Below, in pieces: positions 11,447-23,900 of a stretch of DNA of 64,000 nt (its first letter is position 1; every line of letters starts with the position of its first letter). A model generated the notes under the pieces. The model saw nothing but the letters and a program-made list of their open reading frames with translations, did no database searches and had not been told where the DNA came from. A program made the position numbers and the translations under genes. This DNA is from Hypomesus transpacificus (Eukaryota > Chordata > Actinopteri > Osmeriformes > Osmeridae). Location: the NCBI RefSeq assembly GCF_021917145.1, contig NC_061073.1, positions 11,195,682-11,259,681 of the forward strand, given 5' to 3'.

Positions 11447-13087
11447 GTGTGTGTGTGTGTGGGAAGTGGGAACATCTTTATAGTACTCACTTGGAGCCAC
11501 CCTCCAGTCATAGGGAGCTCCACGGACAGTCTCATTGCGGACATATCCCATATTCACCATGTGCTGAACCATAGTGTGGAAATAACCTGAAAGGTTGCAT
11601 ACACTGGCATGTTAATCAAACCATGAACATAAATGGTTCGTCATTGTTAGTGGAGATCAGTTTACAGATCAGTACTTAGATTGCTTTTATACCTGCCAGT
11701 CTGTTGGTGTCCAGGAACTCAATGGGATATGTTTTTCCAAAACCAGGCACTCTCACCTCAACTCCAGGTGCATTGGATGACCTGCGTGTTGTTTTGTTAT
11801 ATACAATTCTGCAGTAGGAAAACACAAATAACAAATATAAAACCACATTTAGCATAAATTACCATTTATTATGTGGCTCGGTTAAAACTGTTGATACTTA
11901 TTCTGCTTGGATGCCGTTCCATACTGCCTCCTCACCTGATGTTGTCTATCCAGCAGTCTATCCCGATGGGCATGAACATATTGAGGTCTATCCAAAGGGG
12001 GAAAAAGTCATCCGTCTTCTTGTAGCACATCCAGTGCACCAAGGTTGGCTTGTTAATCTTGGCATCCAGACGATTTCCCAGGTTACCTGGCACTGCACAG
12101 ACATTACCATACAGTGTGTAAGAAGAGGCAGACATTACAAGACGTTGTGTAAGTAGAGGCAAACAGACAGACAAACAAACAGACAGACAGACAGACAGAC
12201 AGGAAGGGGTGCATGGATGGTTGAGACAGCCAAGTGTCTTTGGATAACTGGATATGTTAATTGAATGAATAAATTACAGATTTAATACTGAACACACTAC
12301 ATCTCTCACTGAGGGTTGTGAGAATATGTCACTGGTAAGTTTGGTCATGTTATAGCTTTCTTCAAATATAATGTATTTACACACATCTTAATGAGTAGCA
12401 GGGCTACTGTACCCAAGAAACCAAATGCTTGGGTTTCCAAAACAATATGGACATCTTGTCCATACTGTGTATTACACCTTGTTTTTCCACTGTTCCCAGA
12501 ACATGACTTTAGAGATAGGGTAATCACAGAGGTCATAAACCTTTGACCTCTAAATACTGCTGCCACAAACCCCACAGCCCTGCAGGTGACCCTGGTCTGA
12601 GTTTGTCTTGTGAACTCATGAAACCACAATTTCATTTTCCAGGTAGTATTGTCCATTATCTTAAAAAGGTCGTTTTCATTTACGTTTTTTGGTGTCTAGA
12701 TTTTTTCTATAGGGCCTACGTTTAGGGTATTGTATAATATAGGTATGCCAGATGTGCCAGATGTTCAAAGCCACCTGTAAACTACGACGATTCCAGAACA
12801 GCTAGACTACTCATCAGACGAACTTCAACCGAATGTCACGTTGACGTTTCTCCGGACATATAAACCAACAGAACCATTCCACAAAAATGATCGAGTAAAT
12901 ATATAAGTAATATATGTATAAACATGTAAACATACTCACCTATAATAACTGGGGGAGTGCTATTGCTTGCCTGACGAGATTTAGCATTGGGAGGAAAGAT
13001 AACGTTGAACAGCCAAAATGCAGATGCGTGCTGGGATATAAAGATGAACGCCAGAAAGAGCGAAGAAAACAAATGTGAAAAGTCCAT
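9850..13087 (-). CDS. lcat: Phosphatidylcholine-sterol acyltransferase (LCAT)
   Basis: LCAT is a secreted plasma enzyme that moves an acyl chain from phosphatidylcholine to cholesterol on HDL. Six exons: 13087-12940, 12092-11936, 11808-11693, 11586-11491, 11081-10857, 10457-9850. The sum is 1350 nt (449 aa; human 440), frame intact. I start at MDFSHLF (13087), which gives a clean signal peptide ending near [14 protein letters not shown] (human APFWLLNVLFPP). An in-frame ATG 36 nt upstream would add charged residues before it. Visible features are the lid disulphide cysteines in [11 protein letters not shown] and [18 protein letters not shown], the nucleophile elbow GHSMGC, DGDDTV (catalytic Asp) and GMPHLDMVF (catalytic His). 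[13 protein letters not shown] and [14 protein letters not shown] separate it from PLA2G15. The C-terminal tail is Pro/Ser/Thr-rich, as in mammals. The human free Cys in PGCLGN is Asn here (PGNLGN). It lies about 0.6 kb upstream of pla2g15 on the same strand. Confidence 0.95.
11095..11282. repeat. Purine-rich (GGA/GA) low-complexity tract in lcat intron 4
   Basis: About 190 bases are almost purely A and G on the plus strand (pyrimidine on the transcribed lcat strand), starting within 20 bases of the exon 5 acceptor. The short frames seen in it are low-complexity artefacts. Confidence 0.8.
11415..11460. repeat. (GT)n microsatellite in lcat intron 4
   Basis: An almost perfect GT dinucleotide run with one GC interruption lies about 30 bases from lcat exon 4. 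Confidence 0.9.
12170..12201. repeat. (ACAG)n microsatellite in lcat intron 1
   Basis: A run of ACAG/ACAA tetranucleotides (about eight units) lies some 80 bases beyond lcat exon 2. Confidence 0.8.
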
Positions 13088-14097
13088 GATGTTCCTGTCA
13101 AAGTCTCTTCGCGACTTTCGCAACTTTTACGTATTTCTCACTGGGTCACTGGAGGACTGAACTTGTTGCTGTCTGGGGCAGAGGCAGGGTTTGACCGTGA
13201 AAGATGGAGAAAGAAAAAGTGAGGTTATTTTTTATCGACCTTTTCAAAGCTTTGGCTGGACATCTCCATAAACTCGAGCTAAATATGCCTTCAAAATGAA
13301 ATTGAACGAACATATACAAATACAACACACACAAACACACACCTACACACACACGATCTACGTTGATACAAAACTACCTATTGCCCTATTGATTTTAGAA
13401 CGACACCATATTTGCAATGGCTCAAAGGTGAATGACTGACAGTCCCAAACAGATGACCACTATGTGTAGGTATGTCCAATAAAGTGTTTTTTATTGACAT
13501 TCTTTCGCAGTCATAATGTAATGTTTGTAATATGTTTGTAATAAGTTAGTTACGGGCAAGATACTAAGATTGAATCCATAGCAAGTATTTGGTTTGATTT
13601 TCTTGACTTTCATTCATACTGAAAGTTTTTTTAATAGTATCAAATCAGAGCCCGTTTCTGATCCAATCGGAGTTCTCTAAATTCTATCGTCACTCAACTC
13701 CTGTTACTATGGAGACACAATGACAACAATATCGTCCACGTAAGGTAACTAGCAATCTGGCTAGGTAGCTTATGTTAGCAAATAACAAAATAAAAGCTTA
13801 TCTAATGTCTTTTTAAACTGTTTACAATTGTTGTTAAAAGTATTCCTACCGTTCTTTAGCAAAGAATGTTATCATATAATTATTATATGCTAAGATTAAG
13901 TATTACTACAGCAAGACAGCTACAGTGCTGTAGCTATCTAAAGCTGTCAATAATTCCAGGCTACTGTAGTCTAACTTTAATCCAACTACAGTACAGTAAA
14001 TTCAGCAAAGTACATACAAAGTACGTACCATCCACTGTATGAATACAATAAATAATGGTGTGTTCTACCAGTATTAATAGATTTTCTTCTTCACCAG
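13088..14097. promoter_or_regulatory. Divergent upstream region of lcat (minus) and drc7 (plus)
   Basis: The two genes are head-to-head with about 1 kb between start codons. A good splice donor (CAC|GTAAGG at 13739/13740) followed by the acceptor directly before the drc7 ATG (CCAG|ATG at 14097/14098) suggests a drc7 5' UTR exon ending at 13739 and an intron of about 360 bp. That exon contains short upstream ATGs not in frame with the main ORF. No coding sequence is seen. Confidence 0.45.
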
Positions 14098-17000
14098 ATG
14101 GAGGAGGAGATCTTGCCCGACAAAGAGCCACAGAAAGAGGATCAGGATGTGATAGCAGAGCTGGAGGAGAGTACATTGGAAGAGGTGCAAGATGACCTGT
14201 ACGAGCTGGAGAAGACCCTTGGCAGCATACACACAACCAGGATGACAAAACCCTACATGTGAGGTTACCAAAGAGCATTGACATTTGTTACAGTTGTTGT
14301 CCACGAGTGTTAAAGTAGGGCATCTGGTCATGTTGCTTCAGGTGGCGCTTTCAACATAGCAGAATAATAAACACAAGGGCTGTTTACGTTTAATTTAATG
14401 ATTACCCATATACAATGGCCCTGCTTTAGTTCGTACTCTAACTGAACATATTTGTTGTTCCTACACGTTTGTACAATTGTGTGTAATTGGGTGTTACAGT
14501 TACATCGTGTTTGTGTCACGGCTATGGCTGCGCAGCAGTCTCTTCCCTGTATGTGTCGTCTGTGTCTCAGTCCTTACCTGCCACTGTGTGTGGTTGTGTC
14601 TGCATGTAGTTTGCTTGTTTGTTGTAGTAGTTTCACCTGTGTCTAGTTTGGTCCTTGTGTATATCGTTTCTTCCCTGGTTAGTTTGATTGTGGGTTTTGG
14701 GTGTTCTTCCCATCATGTTCTGGATTCTTGTTAACTGATAAATACTTTTTAGTTCCTTTTATCCTTCCTGCCTGCGTTTCCCTGCAGGTCCACCAACTCT
14801 GCCACATTCGACAGTCTGTCAACGTCGTTGTTCACCCCCGTTACTTTTAACCAAACACACACACACTTTCATGATGGGAATAAGGACATTGAACATTACA
14901 CATGAACATGATGCAACGAATGCATGTGTCTTGTTTACACAGGAGCACATTCCCATTCCCCCCCCCCCTCCAGTGGGGAATAGTTTACCTTCAACCTTTC
15001 CTCTCAGACTGTCAATAATGTATCTGTGCTGAGCCCACATCCACACTCACTAGTGTCCCTCCTCATATCTGGCAGCCCAGAACAGATCCAGAAGGTGGAC
15101 ATGTCCCAGTGTCCCATCTCCTACAAAGAGAACAGCCCTAAGGAGAAGCTTCTGCTGGCGATGGCTGACAATTTCCTCTACCAGTATGCCCACATATACC
15201 CCGACCGCAAGCCCCTGCTTCTGTGCCCACTCAACGAGTGTGGCGTCCCGGTACTGTACACAACTGTACATCCAGATATGCTCCCCCCCACACACACACA
15301 ATCTCAAAGATACTCCCACTTTCTCCCCACACACATACACACACACACAAACTATTTGGAAGACCAGCTATCACTGGTTGTGCTTTTGTCTCCCTGATCC
15401 AACAGAAGTTTGTGAGCACCACTGTGCGAGCCACCTTGATTCCGTACCCTGAGCTGTACAGCTGGGACGGTTGTGCCAGCTTCGTTTCCGACTTCCTGTC
15501 TATGAAGCCACTGGACCCTCCCATAGACCCGGTGAGGAGCAGCAGTCTGTTTACGTTCTATTACATACAAGATCATTTTATCTTTCGATATTGTGTATTT
15601 AATTATCATCATATTATAATAAGCAGCAGTGTGTTTACAGTCTTTAGATTATTTGTATCTGTTTATATAATTATCATATTAAAAAAAGCATCACTTTACT
15701 TCTATTATACTTGTGGTATCATTGATATGCTGTCTTAATAAATATAGCATAGTCTATACATTATAATTATTATTTTATAATCAAATCTAAATACAATAAT
15801 GATTGTATTAGTACTGTAGTATGCAGTTTACACACAGTTTATGCAGGGTAGCATGCTGTGCAGTGACAGCAGTGTGCCGTGTGCCTGTGCAGCCTGCACA
15901 CCTGTACTCTCCTACCTGGGTGCTTCAGACCCAGGTGGGCACCTGCTTCGAGTCGTCCACGCTGTTGTGCAGCCTGCTGCTGGGCGCCGGCTACAACGCC
16001 TACTGTGTCAGCGGCTACGCTGTCAAGGAGATGTGTATGATGAACCAGACCAAGCTCGAATGCCCCCTGCTCGCCCCTCCCGTGAAGGTAGAGTTTCATT
16101 CAAAACCCAAAACGATTGTTTCATATGGCGTTGTGAAAAGAAAGGAAGAACATCGAAGGAAGGACATTTAACTCCAAAGAAAGGGATTTCAAATGACCAC
16201 CACAGCCCTAACTCAACCAATGCACAAACAACGTGTTTTGTAATGTAGGATGTCGTCCAGTATACCAACAGTGCTGTGACAGGTCTAATACCTGCGTACC
16301 GGGACAGTAGACCTTGTTTCTGCACGGCCGATTTACAACCACATCCATGACAGACAGCTAGGCCCTGCAGAGGTATAAAATTGCACCATAGACAAGATGG
16401 GTGTGTGTGTGTGTGTTCAGGGCCAGGCAGCAGAGCAGAAGGAGCAGACCCAAAAGTACTCTGTGAAGCCTCCCAGAGACCTGCTGAGCGGCTTTGAGCA
16501 GAGCCAGGCGGATCGTCGCCAGGCAGAAGCCCAGGCCGCCGTGCTGAAGAAGCAGCTCGAAGCCGATAGGCTGCAAGAGGTGAGGCACGCGGCTCTGGAC
16601 ATCATGCAATCACAACCTTGAGCGCAATCTCCACATTGCAAACTTTATGCATGAGGACAGCTGAACCAAGCTTTCCTTATGCATGACAGACTGTAGAAAT
16701 TATCTATTTAATCCAATTCAGAGGTTGAACAATATCCCATACACACATTCCGAGGTAGATCCATATTACTAAACAGGTTATGAGGTAGAACTTGATGATA
16801 TTGCAGGTTCTGAGTTAGAACCATATCACATGCACATCCGTGTGTTTTCCAGGAGCGAGAGCGACCTCCACCTGACCCCTTGCTGGGTTTGCGGGTCCAC
16901 TGCTGGGTTCTGGTGCTGTCTGGGAGCCGCGAGGTCCCAGAGAACTTCTTCATCGATCCCCTGACAGGGAAGAGTTTCAGCACCAGCGACGACAGTTTCC

Positions 17001-20000
17001 TGGGCATCGAGTGCGTCTGGAACCACCTCAACTACTGGGTCAACATGCAGGACTGTCGCTTTGGCTGCGCTGTTAGTATGCTCTGTCTGTCTCGGGGAGG
17101 GTTTAGTATACTTCGTCTATCTGTGTGGGGCTGAGTTTAGTATGCTTTGGCTGTCTGAGGATGTGTTGAAGTATGCTCAGTCTGTAGGGGTTATGAAGGG
17201 GGCCAGGCCGGTTCATGACTGTGTGTATGCCTTTGGACAGGGTATGACCTACGACCTGGGAGATGCGATCAGGTGGGAGTATTTGCTGTGTGGCTCGACA
17301 GGTCATTCTCTGCTCCTCATTCCTGACATGAGAAACGAACTGGAGCTAGAGGAGGAGGATGAAGTGAGTGTTAGTGTGTATACCCTCGCTCTCTCTCTCT
17401 CCTTATCTTCACTTTTCTCTCACTCGGTTTGTTACTACCAGAACAAGAGTGGTCTAAGACTGTCAGACAGAACAATTAAGGTCTATGATAAAGTGCATGC
17501 TTGTTAGTGTGATGAGAGGAATGAACATATCAAAGCAGTGTTTTCTTACCGTCTGTGTTGAAGGATGAAGTGCTGGAGCCGAAGCAGTTTGAGATGCCTC
17601 CATCTTGGGTGAAACCTATCACCATCTCAGAACAAGGTGACCCCGCTCGCTCTCCATCCCCACTTTCTCTCTCTTTCTCCCCCCCCCGTGTCTCTCTCCA
17701 TCCTCCCATTATTTTCCCTCCATTCGTCTTTCTTTCTCTCTCCATGCCCCCCTCCTATATTTCATTCTCTCCACACATAAGTTCTCTCTTTATTTATACC
17801 CCTTTCTCTCTCGTGCCATCATTTGCCTCTCTATCTCTGTCCCATGGTTCCTGGTTCTGCCCTGGCTGACCTCTGAATGGATGTCCAGACATGGAGACTC
17901 GCTGTCCTGGAGGCTTGAAGGTGCTCAAGTTCCGGAAGGCCAAGCTGGAGAAGTTTGCCCACTACCTCCTCCCAAATGGGCTGGTCACCCGCCTCACCAC
18001 CTACACAGACCTGGACTGTGAGTGGGTCACCAGTGGGACAAGCCTGGGTTAGGATTGGTCAACAGTAGGATGGGGCCTGAGTTAGGATTGGTCAACAGTG
18101 GGATGAGGTCTGGGTTAGAGTTGGGGCGTTGTGTGTGTGTCTGTGCATTTGTATATGCTTATTTGTATGTGTGTGTGTTTGTTTGTGGGAAGGCTCCAAA
18201 CCTGAGATAGTGAGGGAGTGGTTTCAGCACAGACACGACCACCTGGAAGAGCGTGAGCTGGAGAAGAAGAGCAATGTCACCAAAGAGAAGTTCACACCTG
18301 GACGCAGCTACGCCTTGAAATGTAACTCTCACCACTCACCTGTCCATCTAATGGACTTAAACATTCCTGCAAATTACTGTCCCAACGGATTTCGCAATCC
18401 ACCGTCCAAATGCGCTTCACTCATTAGCACACCCTAAACCATAAGTCTAGTCAGGGAAGTGTGATTCATCATAAAGGTTGTTCACTGTATTTGTTTGACA
18501 TAATGTTTGTTTCGTGTGCCGGCTTAGCCCACAGGTACATCACCATGACCCCTGAGACGGAGCGTCAGATGGACTTCTACAGCCACGCGCGGGCAGACGG
18601 CCTTGCCCAGATTGTGGAGACGCCCCTGGAGATGAAAGAGAGCTTCCAAGACCGCCCAGACTTCCTCTACTACCGTCATGTGGTCTTTGACAGGAGGGCC
18701 AAGGTGTTCGGCCCCAGAGATGCTCCGGACCTGGGACACAGACCCCTCAAGGCAAGATGGCTCCTGTGCAGTGTGTGCTCGGATAGTGCATCCTGCTCAT
18801 AGTGACACCACCATGAACGACACATGGTATTAGCTGATGTTGATCAGCTGAACCCTTGGCATCATCCTCGTTTAAACAAGGGATCATGATTTAAGATACA
18901 TCAGCGTAAATAGATCACTGACTGTGTGTATGTTTGTTGTGTGTGTGTTTGTGTGTGTGTGTGAGTGAGTAGAAGGTATTAGAGAAGTTCCATCGGGACC
19001 TGTCGAAGCCGGCCAGTGAGGACGTGGCAGAGCGAGTGTTCCTGGTGTCAGAGGACCGGATCCAGGTGACGTACCACCGGGAGGACGACAGAATCATCCC
19101 CGCCTGGAGGAACTTCACCAAGCCCAGGGACTCTGGAGACTCCAACAAGCCCCAGTCCTTCACCCCCGAGATGGCCTCCTCCTTCCAGGTGTGGCCCAGA
19201 CCACCCCACTTGAGTTAGGGTTAGGCTACACTCACCCATCATCAGTCAGCAGCGGTACACCAAATGTGCAATCTACATCTTCTACCTTAAACCAAGAAAC
19301 ATAAAAGGAGGATGTTTTAAACACCTGTGTGGACACTTCGCCACTGAAGCACCCAGTGAACCGCAGTTTGACAAGTCAGCATGTGCTAAATGACCCACGC
19401 CAAACTACATTTGCTCTGTTGAACTCCTGTTTTCTGTGTGTGTGTGTCCAGGTGGATCCCTTTGAGAAGCCCAGTAAGAACGTGTTCCTTTATGTGACGT
19501 TGATGCACATGATGAAGGAGGAGATTAAAGTGGCCAAGAGAATCAAGGACTCGGAGAAAGAGGTACCGTGTGTGTGTCCGTCGATACACAGCAGTATCGA
19601 GATCCCTAAAGGCATCAAAGTGTGCAGGTGTGTGGATATGTGCGCGTGTTTGCACGTGTGTGCGTGTGTGGTTTCAGATGAGAGCCATCCTCCAGCTGAG
19701 ACAGCAGGAGGAAAGCAGCATTGAGCTGAACATCTCCATCTATAACACAGCCAGGAACGAGAAAGCACGCTGCCATCGGGAAGAGCTGGTGAGTCCAGCA
19801 CCGCCACACCGCTCTCTGAAAGAGAGGGGATGTGACATGGAGTTACTGATGACTGACCTGCCATCCGGGCCATCAGACTTTCTCTGCATGATTACATATG
19901 TAACACTAGCACGTCACAACACTTTTCCCTAAGACCAAATAGCTTGTGCTGATAGAGTTAGAGAGAGTTTAGCGATGACGACACTATGAGGATAGTTCTG

Positions 20001-20674
20001 TCGTGTACCCCCCCCCCCTCCAAGCCTAAATTCACTCCCCCCTGGTTCCAGGAGCGAACAGCCCAGGAGGAACGCTTACGGAGGGAGGAGAAGGAGCTGG
20101 ACTGCTTGGCTCCGTTCCTGGCTCAGCTGGGCGACCCTGACAAGCTGACCAAGCACACTGCCGTGCTGCTGAGGAACAACTGTCTGGCTGACCTCAAGCA
20201 GCGCCTCATTGACATGGCCAACCTCATACAGGCCCGCTTCGAGAGGGTATACACCTGTACAGTAGGGGATAGAATACAAGAGTAGACTATAGTAAGGAAT
20301 ACAATACCACATAGAACAGTAAAAAAATGATTGCTTGTGGTTTTATTTTTTTGCTTGAAGGAGACCCAGGAGCTGCAGCAGAAACAGCTGTGGTACCAGA
20401 AGAACCAGCTGAGCATGACCAAGGAGGACGAGGATGAGTACCTGGCCTACTGCTCCGACGCCATGTTCAGGATACACATCCTCAAACTCAGACTCAGCAG
20501 GTGAAAACGAGGGGCTGAGCGAATGGAAGTGGATCCTGAGTGGTTTTGTGTGTGAATATCAATTAACCCGTGCGTTGGTTGCATTCCAGGCATAAGGACA
20601 AAGCCCCCCAGAAGTACCTGGCTCTGGACGAAAAACTGAGGAGAGACCCTAGACTGTCGAATTATCTGTTCTGA
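14098..20674 (+). CDS. drc7: Dynein regulatory complex subunit 7 (DRC7/CCDC135)
   Basis: DRC7 is a nexin-link subunit of motile cilia and sperm flagella. Seventeen coding exons: 14098-14258, 15076-15250, 15406-15531, 15893-16087, 16421-16579, 16853-17071, 17241-17363, 17564-17636, 17889-18017, 18193-18321, 18528-18751, 18973-19188, 19452-19562, 19678-19788, 20052-20246, 20361-20500, 20590-20674. The sum is 2571 nt (856 aa; human 874), in frame. Diagnostic strings are CPISYKENSPKEKLL, PLNECGVPKFVSTT, a transglutaminase-like stretch around QVGTCFESSTLLCSLL, HCWVLVLSGSREVPENFF, RRDKAPQ-type C-terminal coiled coil and KLRRDPRLSNYLF at the end. For exon 2 two acceptors compete; only 15076 keeps frame with exon 1. 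Intron 11 (18752-18972) begins with GC instead of GT. The N-terminal 50 residues are acidic and poorly conserved. Expression is expected in ciliated tissue and testis (from family knowledge). Confidence 0.93.
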
Positions 20675-20749
20675 ACAATGAAAAAAAGCTTCTCCAAATT
20701 ATATAATCACACTCCTCTCCATGCTCGGTTTAACTGTGTTAATCTACTC

Positions 20750-20755
20750 AATAAA
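20750..20755 (+). terminator. drc7: drc7 polyadenylation signal AATAAA
   Basis: AATAAA lies 76 bases after the drc7 stop and about 240 bases before the uba2 start, so the two genes are packed very tightly. The interval 20675-20996 must contain the drc7 3' end and the uba2 promoter/5' UTR. Confidence 0.7.
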
Positions 20756-20996
20756 TGACTTTTCTATAATTTATCCTGTGTTTGCGTTTTTAATATGCGT
20801 CTTTTTCTTCCGCTTCTGATCAAGTAAATTGGGACAACTGAACCCACTTCGTCTCTTCTCCAGCAGACGGTGCTACAGGGACCGTGCTGGATCTTTGCCA
20901 TTCTCTCTTTGGTTTTGTTAGAAAACTAGCTAGCAGCTAGCTGGTTAGCGAATATCCTCTCTACATAGCGTTCATTCCGTCTTGAGACGATCAACA

Positions 20997-23900
20997 ATGG
21001 TACATCTGGTGGGGTCTCTCCAAAAAGAGCTCGCTGACTCCGTATCCGCGTGTCGGGTGCTTGTGGTCGGAGCCGGAGGAATTGGATGTGAGCTCTTGAA
21101 AAACCTCGTCCTTACCGGCTTCAAAAATATAGAAGTGGTAAGTTGAAGGGGGAGGACACTTCTGGGTCTTTGTGCACAGCAGGGCCCAGCGTGCTAGTTA
21201 ACTAGCTAGCTAGCGTTCTCGACGTAACGTTAGGTACATTTATTTTAACAGCATTTGTCTATTGGACCTCATGGCTAGAGGTGATTAGCGCCTTTAAAAT
21301 TAAACATAGTCTTGCATGCTTATCATTCCTTTTGGATATATGAACAAGTTGGCTGTTGTTGGTTCTGGGTTATGGTGTATTCACGTTTAAGTACCGGGTT
21401 ACTAGCTTGGTTTTGAAACATTTTCATCCCGGCGCCGCTCGGGGCGGGCTGGTTAGATGAAACGATAGTACCCACTAGCTAGCCAGATAGCAAGTGGTCC
21501 TCCAATGTTTATTTTTCAGTTACCAACTAGCTGGTTTAACTGATTCACTACAGATTAGTCCAAAATCGAGTTTCACCCGTGGCCCAAGACATATTTTAAA
21601 TAATAAATGCGTAGTCAATGATAGATATGGTAATCTTGTACGGTAGCTAGTTTAAATCACTTTTGGATGTTTCAAGTACGCGCCATATTTTGGACACTAG
21701 CTAGATTTGTCGCCTGCCAGCAAACTATCTCCCAAAGGTTAAGTGTCTAGGAAAGCCATTAAGAGTCTTAACCAGACAAGACAGAGCAAGTCTTTAGTGT
21801 TGTGATCTTACAGGACTGATGGTGCAGAGGATCTAAGTTATGCTAGCTAACAGTAACGGTAGCACAGATATTTGAAGACTACTTCATGTGCAGGTTCCCA
21901 TTGTCTCCCATGTCTTTTCCAGAGCATCTTTGTAATTGTCACATGGATTTCAATCAATCAATTTGTTTCAATCCAAGCAGACTAGTTGTCGCGGTTTTGC
22001 TAATCGTGTGCCTAATAAAGTGTATAACACTTGTGTGATTCTTTAGATCGACCTGGATACTATTGATGTCAGCAACCTCAACCGACAGTTCCTGTTCCAG
22101 AAGAAGCATGTGGGGAAGTCTAAAGCGCAGGTTGGTTATGAAAATATCAGTTTAGTGTTGTAAATACATAACATTTACAAAACAACCAAATCACTCATTA
22201 TACAAATTCTCCTAAGAGGTTTTCCTATTCCAGAACGTTGACACCTGTTACAGCACTCTAGCAAAATTACGGATCACCATGGATTTCAAAATTCCCTTCA
22301 CCTTCTTTCTCGTGAATGATTGAAATATTTAGGTTCTAATTTCTGGTGTCTGTGTCTCTCCTGCAGGTGGCCAAAGAGAGTGTACTTCAGTTCTGCCCCA
22401 CAGCCAACATCACAGCCTACCATGACAGCATCATGAAGTGAGAACACACACAGCCATAAATATTTAGTGCACTATTGTCTGAAACAAAAACAAAATATTA
22501 GTATTAGTTGTCTGGTTGATACATATTCTTTTTGACACGCCATTTCTCAATGTTAATTTCCAAGGCTTGTTTAAGTGTGTTATTTGGTGGGACTTCTCTA
22601 TGTCCTGATTGTGTTAATGGTGTCTCTGTGGACTGTGTAGCCCTGACTACAATGTGGAATTCTTCCGGAACTTCATACTCGTCATGAATGCCTTGGACAA
22701 TCGAGGTATAGTCTTATATCACTTAACCCCACCCACCCACCACACATACACACATACAGTGCCCTCCAAAAGTATTGGAACAGTGAGGCCAATTCCTTTA
22801 TTTTTGCTGTAGACTGAAAACATTTGGGCTTGACATCAAACGATGAATGTGAAACCAGAGATCAACGTTTCAGCTTTTATTTCCAGGTATTTACATCAGG
22901 ATCTGATGCACAAATTAGAAAATATCACCTTTTTGTTCGAACCCACCCATTTGTCACGTGAGCAAAAGTATTGGAACATGTGACTGACAGGTGTGTTTTG
23001 TTGCCCAGGTGTGTCCTATTACATACATTATTCAATCAATAAATACCACTGAATGTCTACACTCAGGTTCAGATTGGGTAAGATAGGTTTTGTCTATGCA
23101 GACTGTATTCAGAGGTGAAAACAACATGAAAACCAGAGCGCTGTCTTTGGGTGAAAAACAAGCAATTGTGAGTCTTAGAGAAGATGGAAAATCAATCAGA
23201 GCCATTGCAGAAACATTGGCCATAGCCAGTACAACCATTTGGAATGTCCTGAAGAAGAAGAAAACTACTGGTGTACTAAGTAACAGACGTCGAACAGGTA
23301 GACCAAGGAAAACATCAGCAGTTGATGACAGAAACATTGTGAGAGCTGTAAAGAAAGACCCTAAAACAACTGTTAGTGAGATCAGCAACAACCTCCAGAT
23401 GGCAGGAGTGAAGGTATCACTATCTACTGTTCGCAGAAGACTTCATGAACAAAAGTACAAGGGCTACACCAGAAGATGCAAACCACTCATTAGCAAGAAG
23501 AATAGGAAGGCCAGGCTGGAATTTGCCAAAAAGTACAGAGATGAACCTCAAAAATTCTGGGACAAAGTTTTATGGACTGATGAGACAAAGATTAACTTTT
23601 ACCAAAGTGATGGAAAGGCTAAAGTTTGGAGAAAGAAAGGAACTGCTCATGATCCCAAACACACAAGCTCATCTGTGAAACACGGTGGAGGTAATGTCAT
23701 GGCTTGGGCTTGCATGGCTTCTTCTGGGACGGGCTCATTAATCTTCATTGAGGATGTAACACATGATGGCAGCAGCAAAATGACCTCGGAAGTCTACAGA
23801 AACATTTTGTCTGCCAATTTAAGGAAAGATGCAACCAAACTGATTGGCAGAACCTTCATCATGCAGCAAGATAACGACCCAAAACACACTGCCAAAACAA

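Noticed and set aside
14776-15075. Candidate extra drc7 exon beginning at 14789 and an acceptor at 15008
   Set aside because: The acceptor at 15008 is out of phase with exon 1 and no good donor closes the first; 15076 keeps frame and matches the family.
23032-23391. 119-aa hydrophobic minus-strand frame
   Set aside because: Antisense shadow of the Tc1 transposase.
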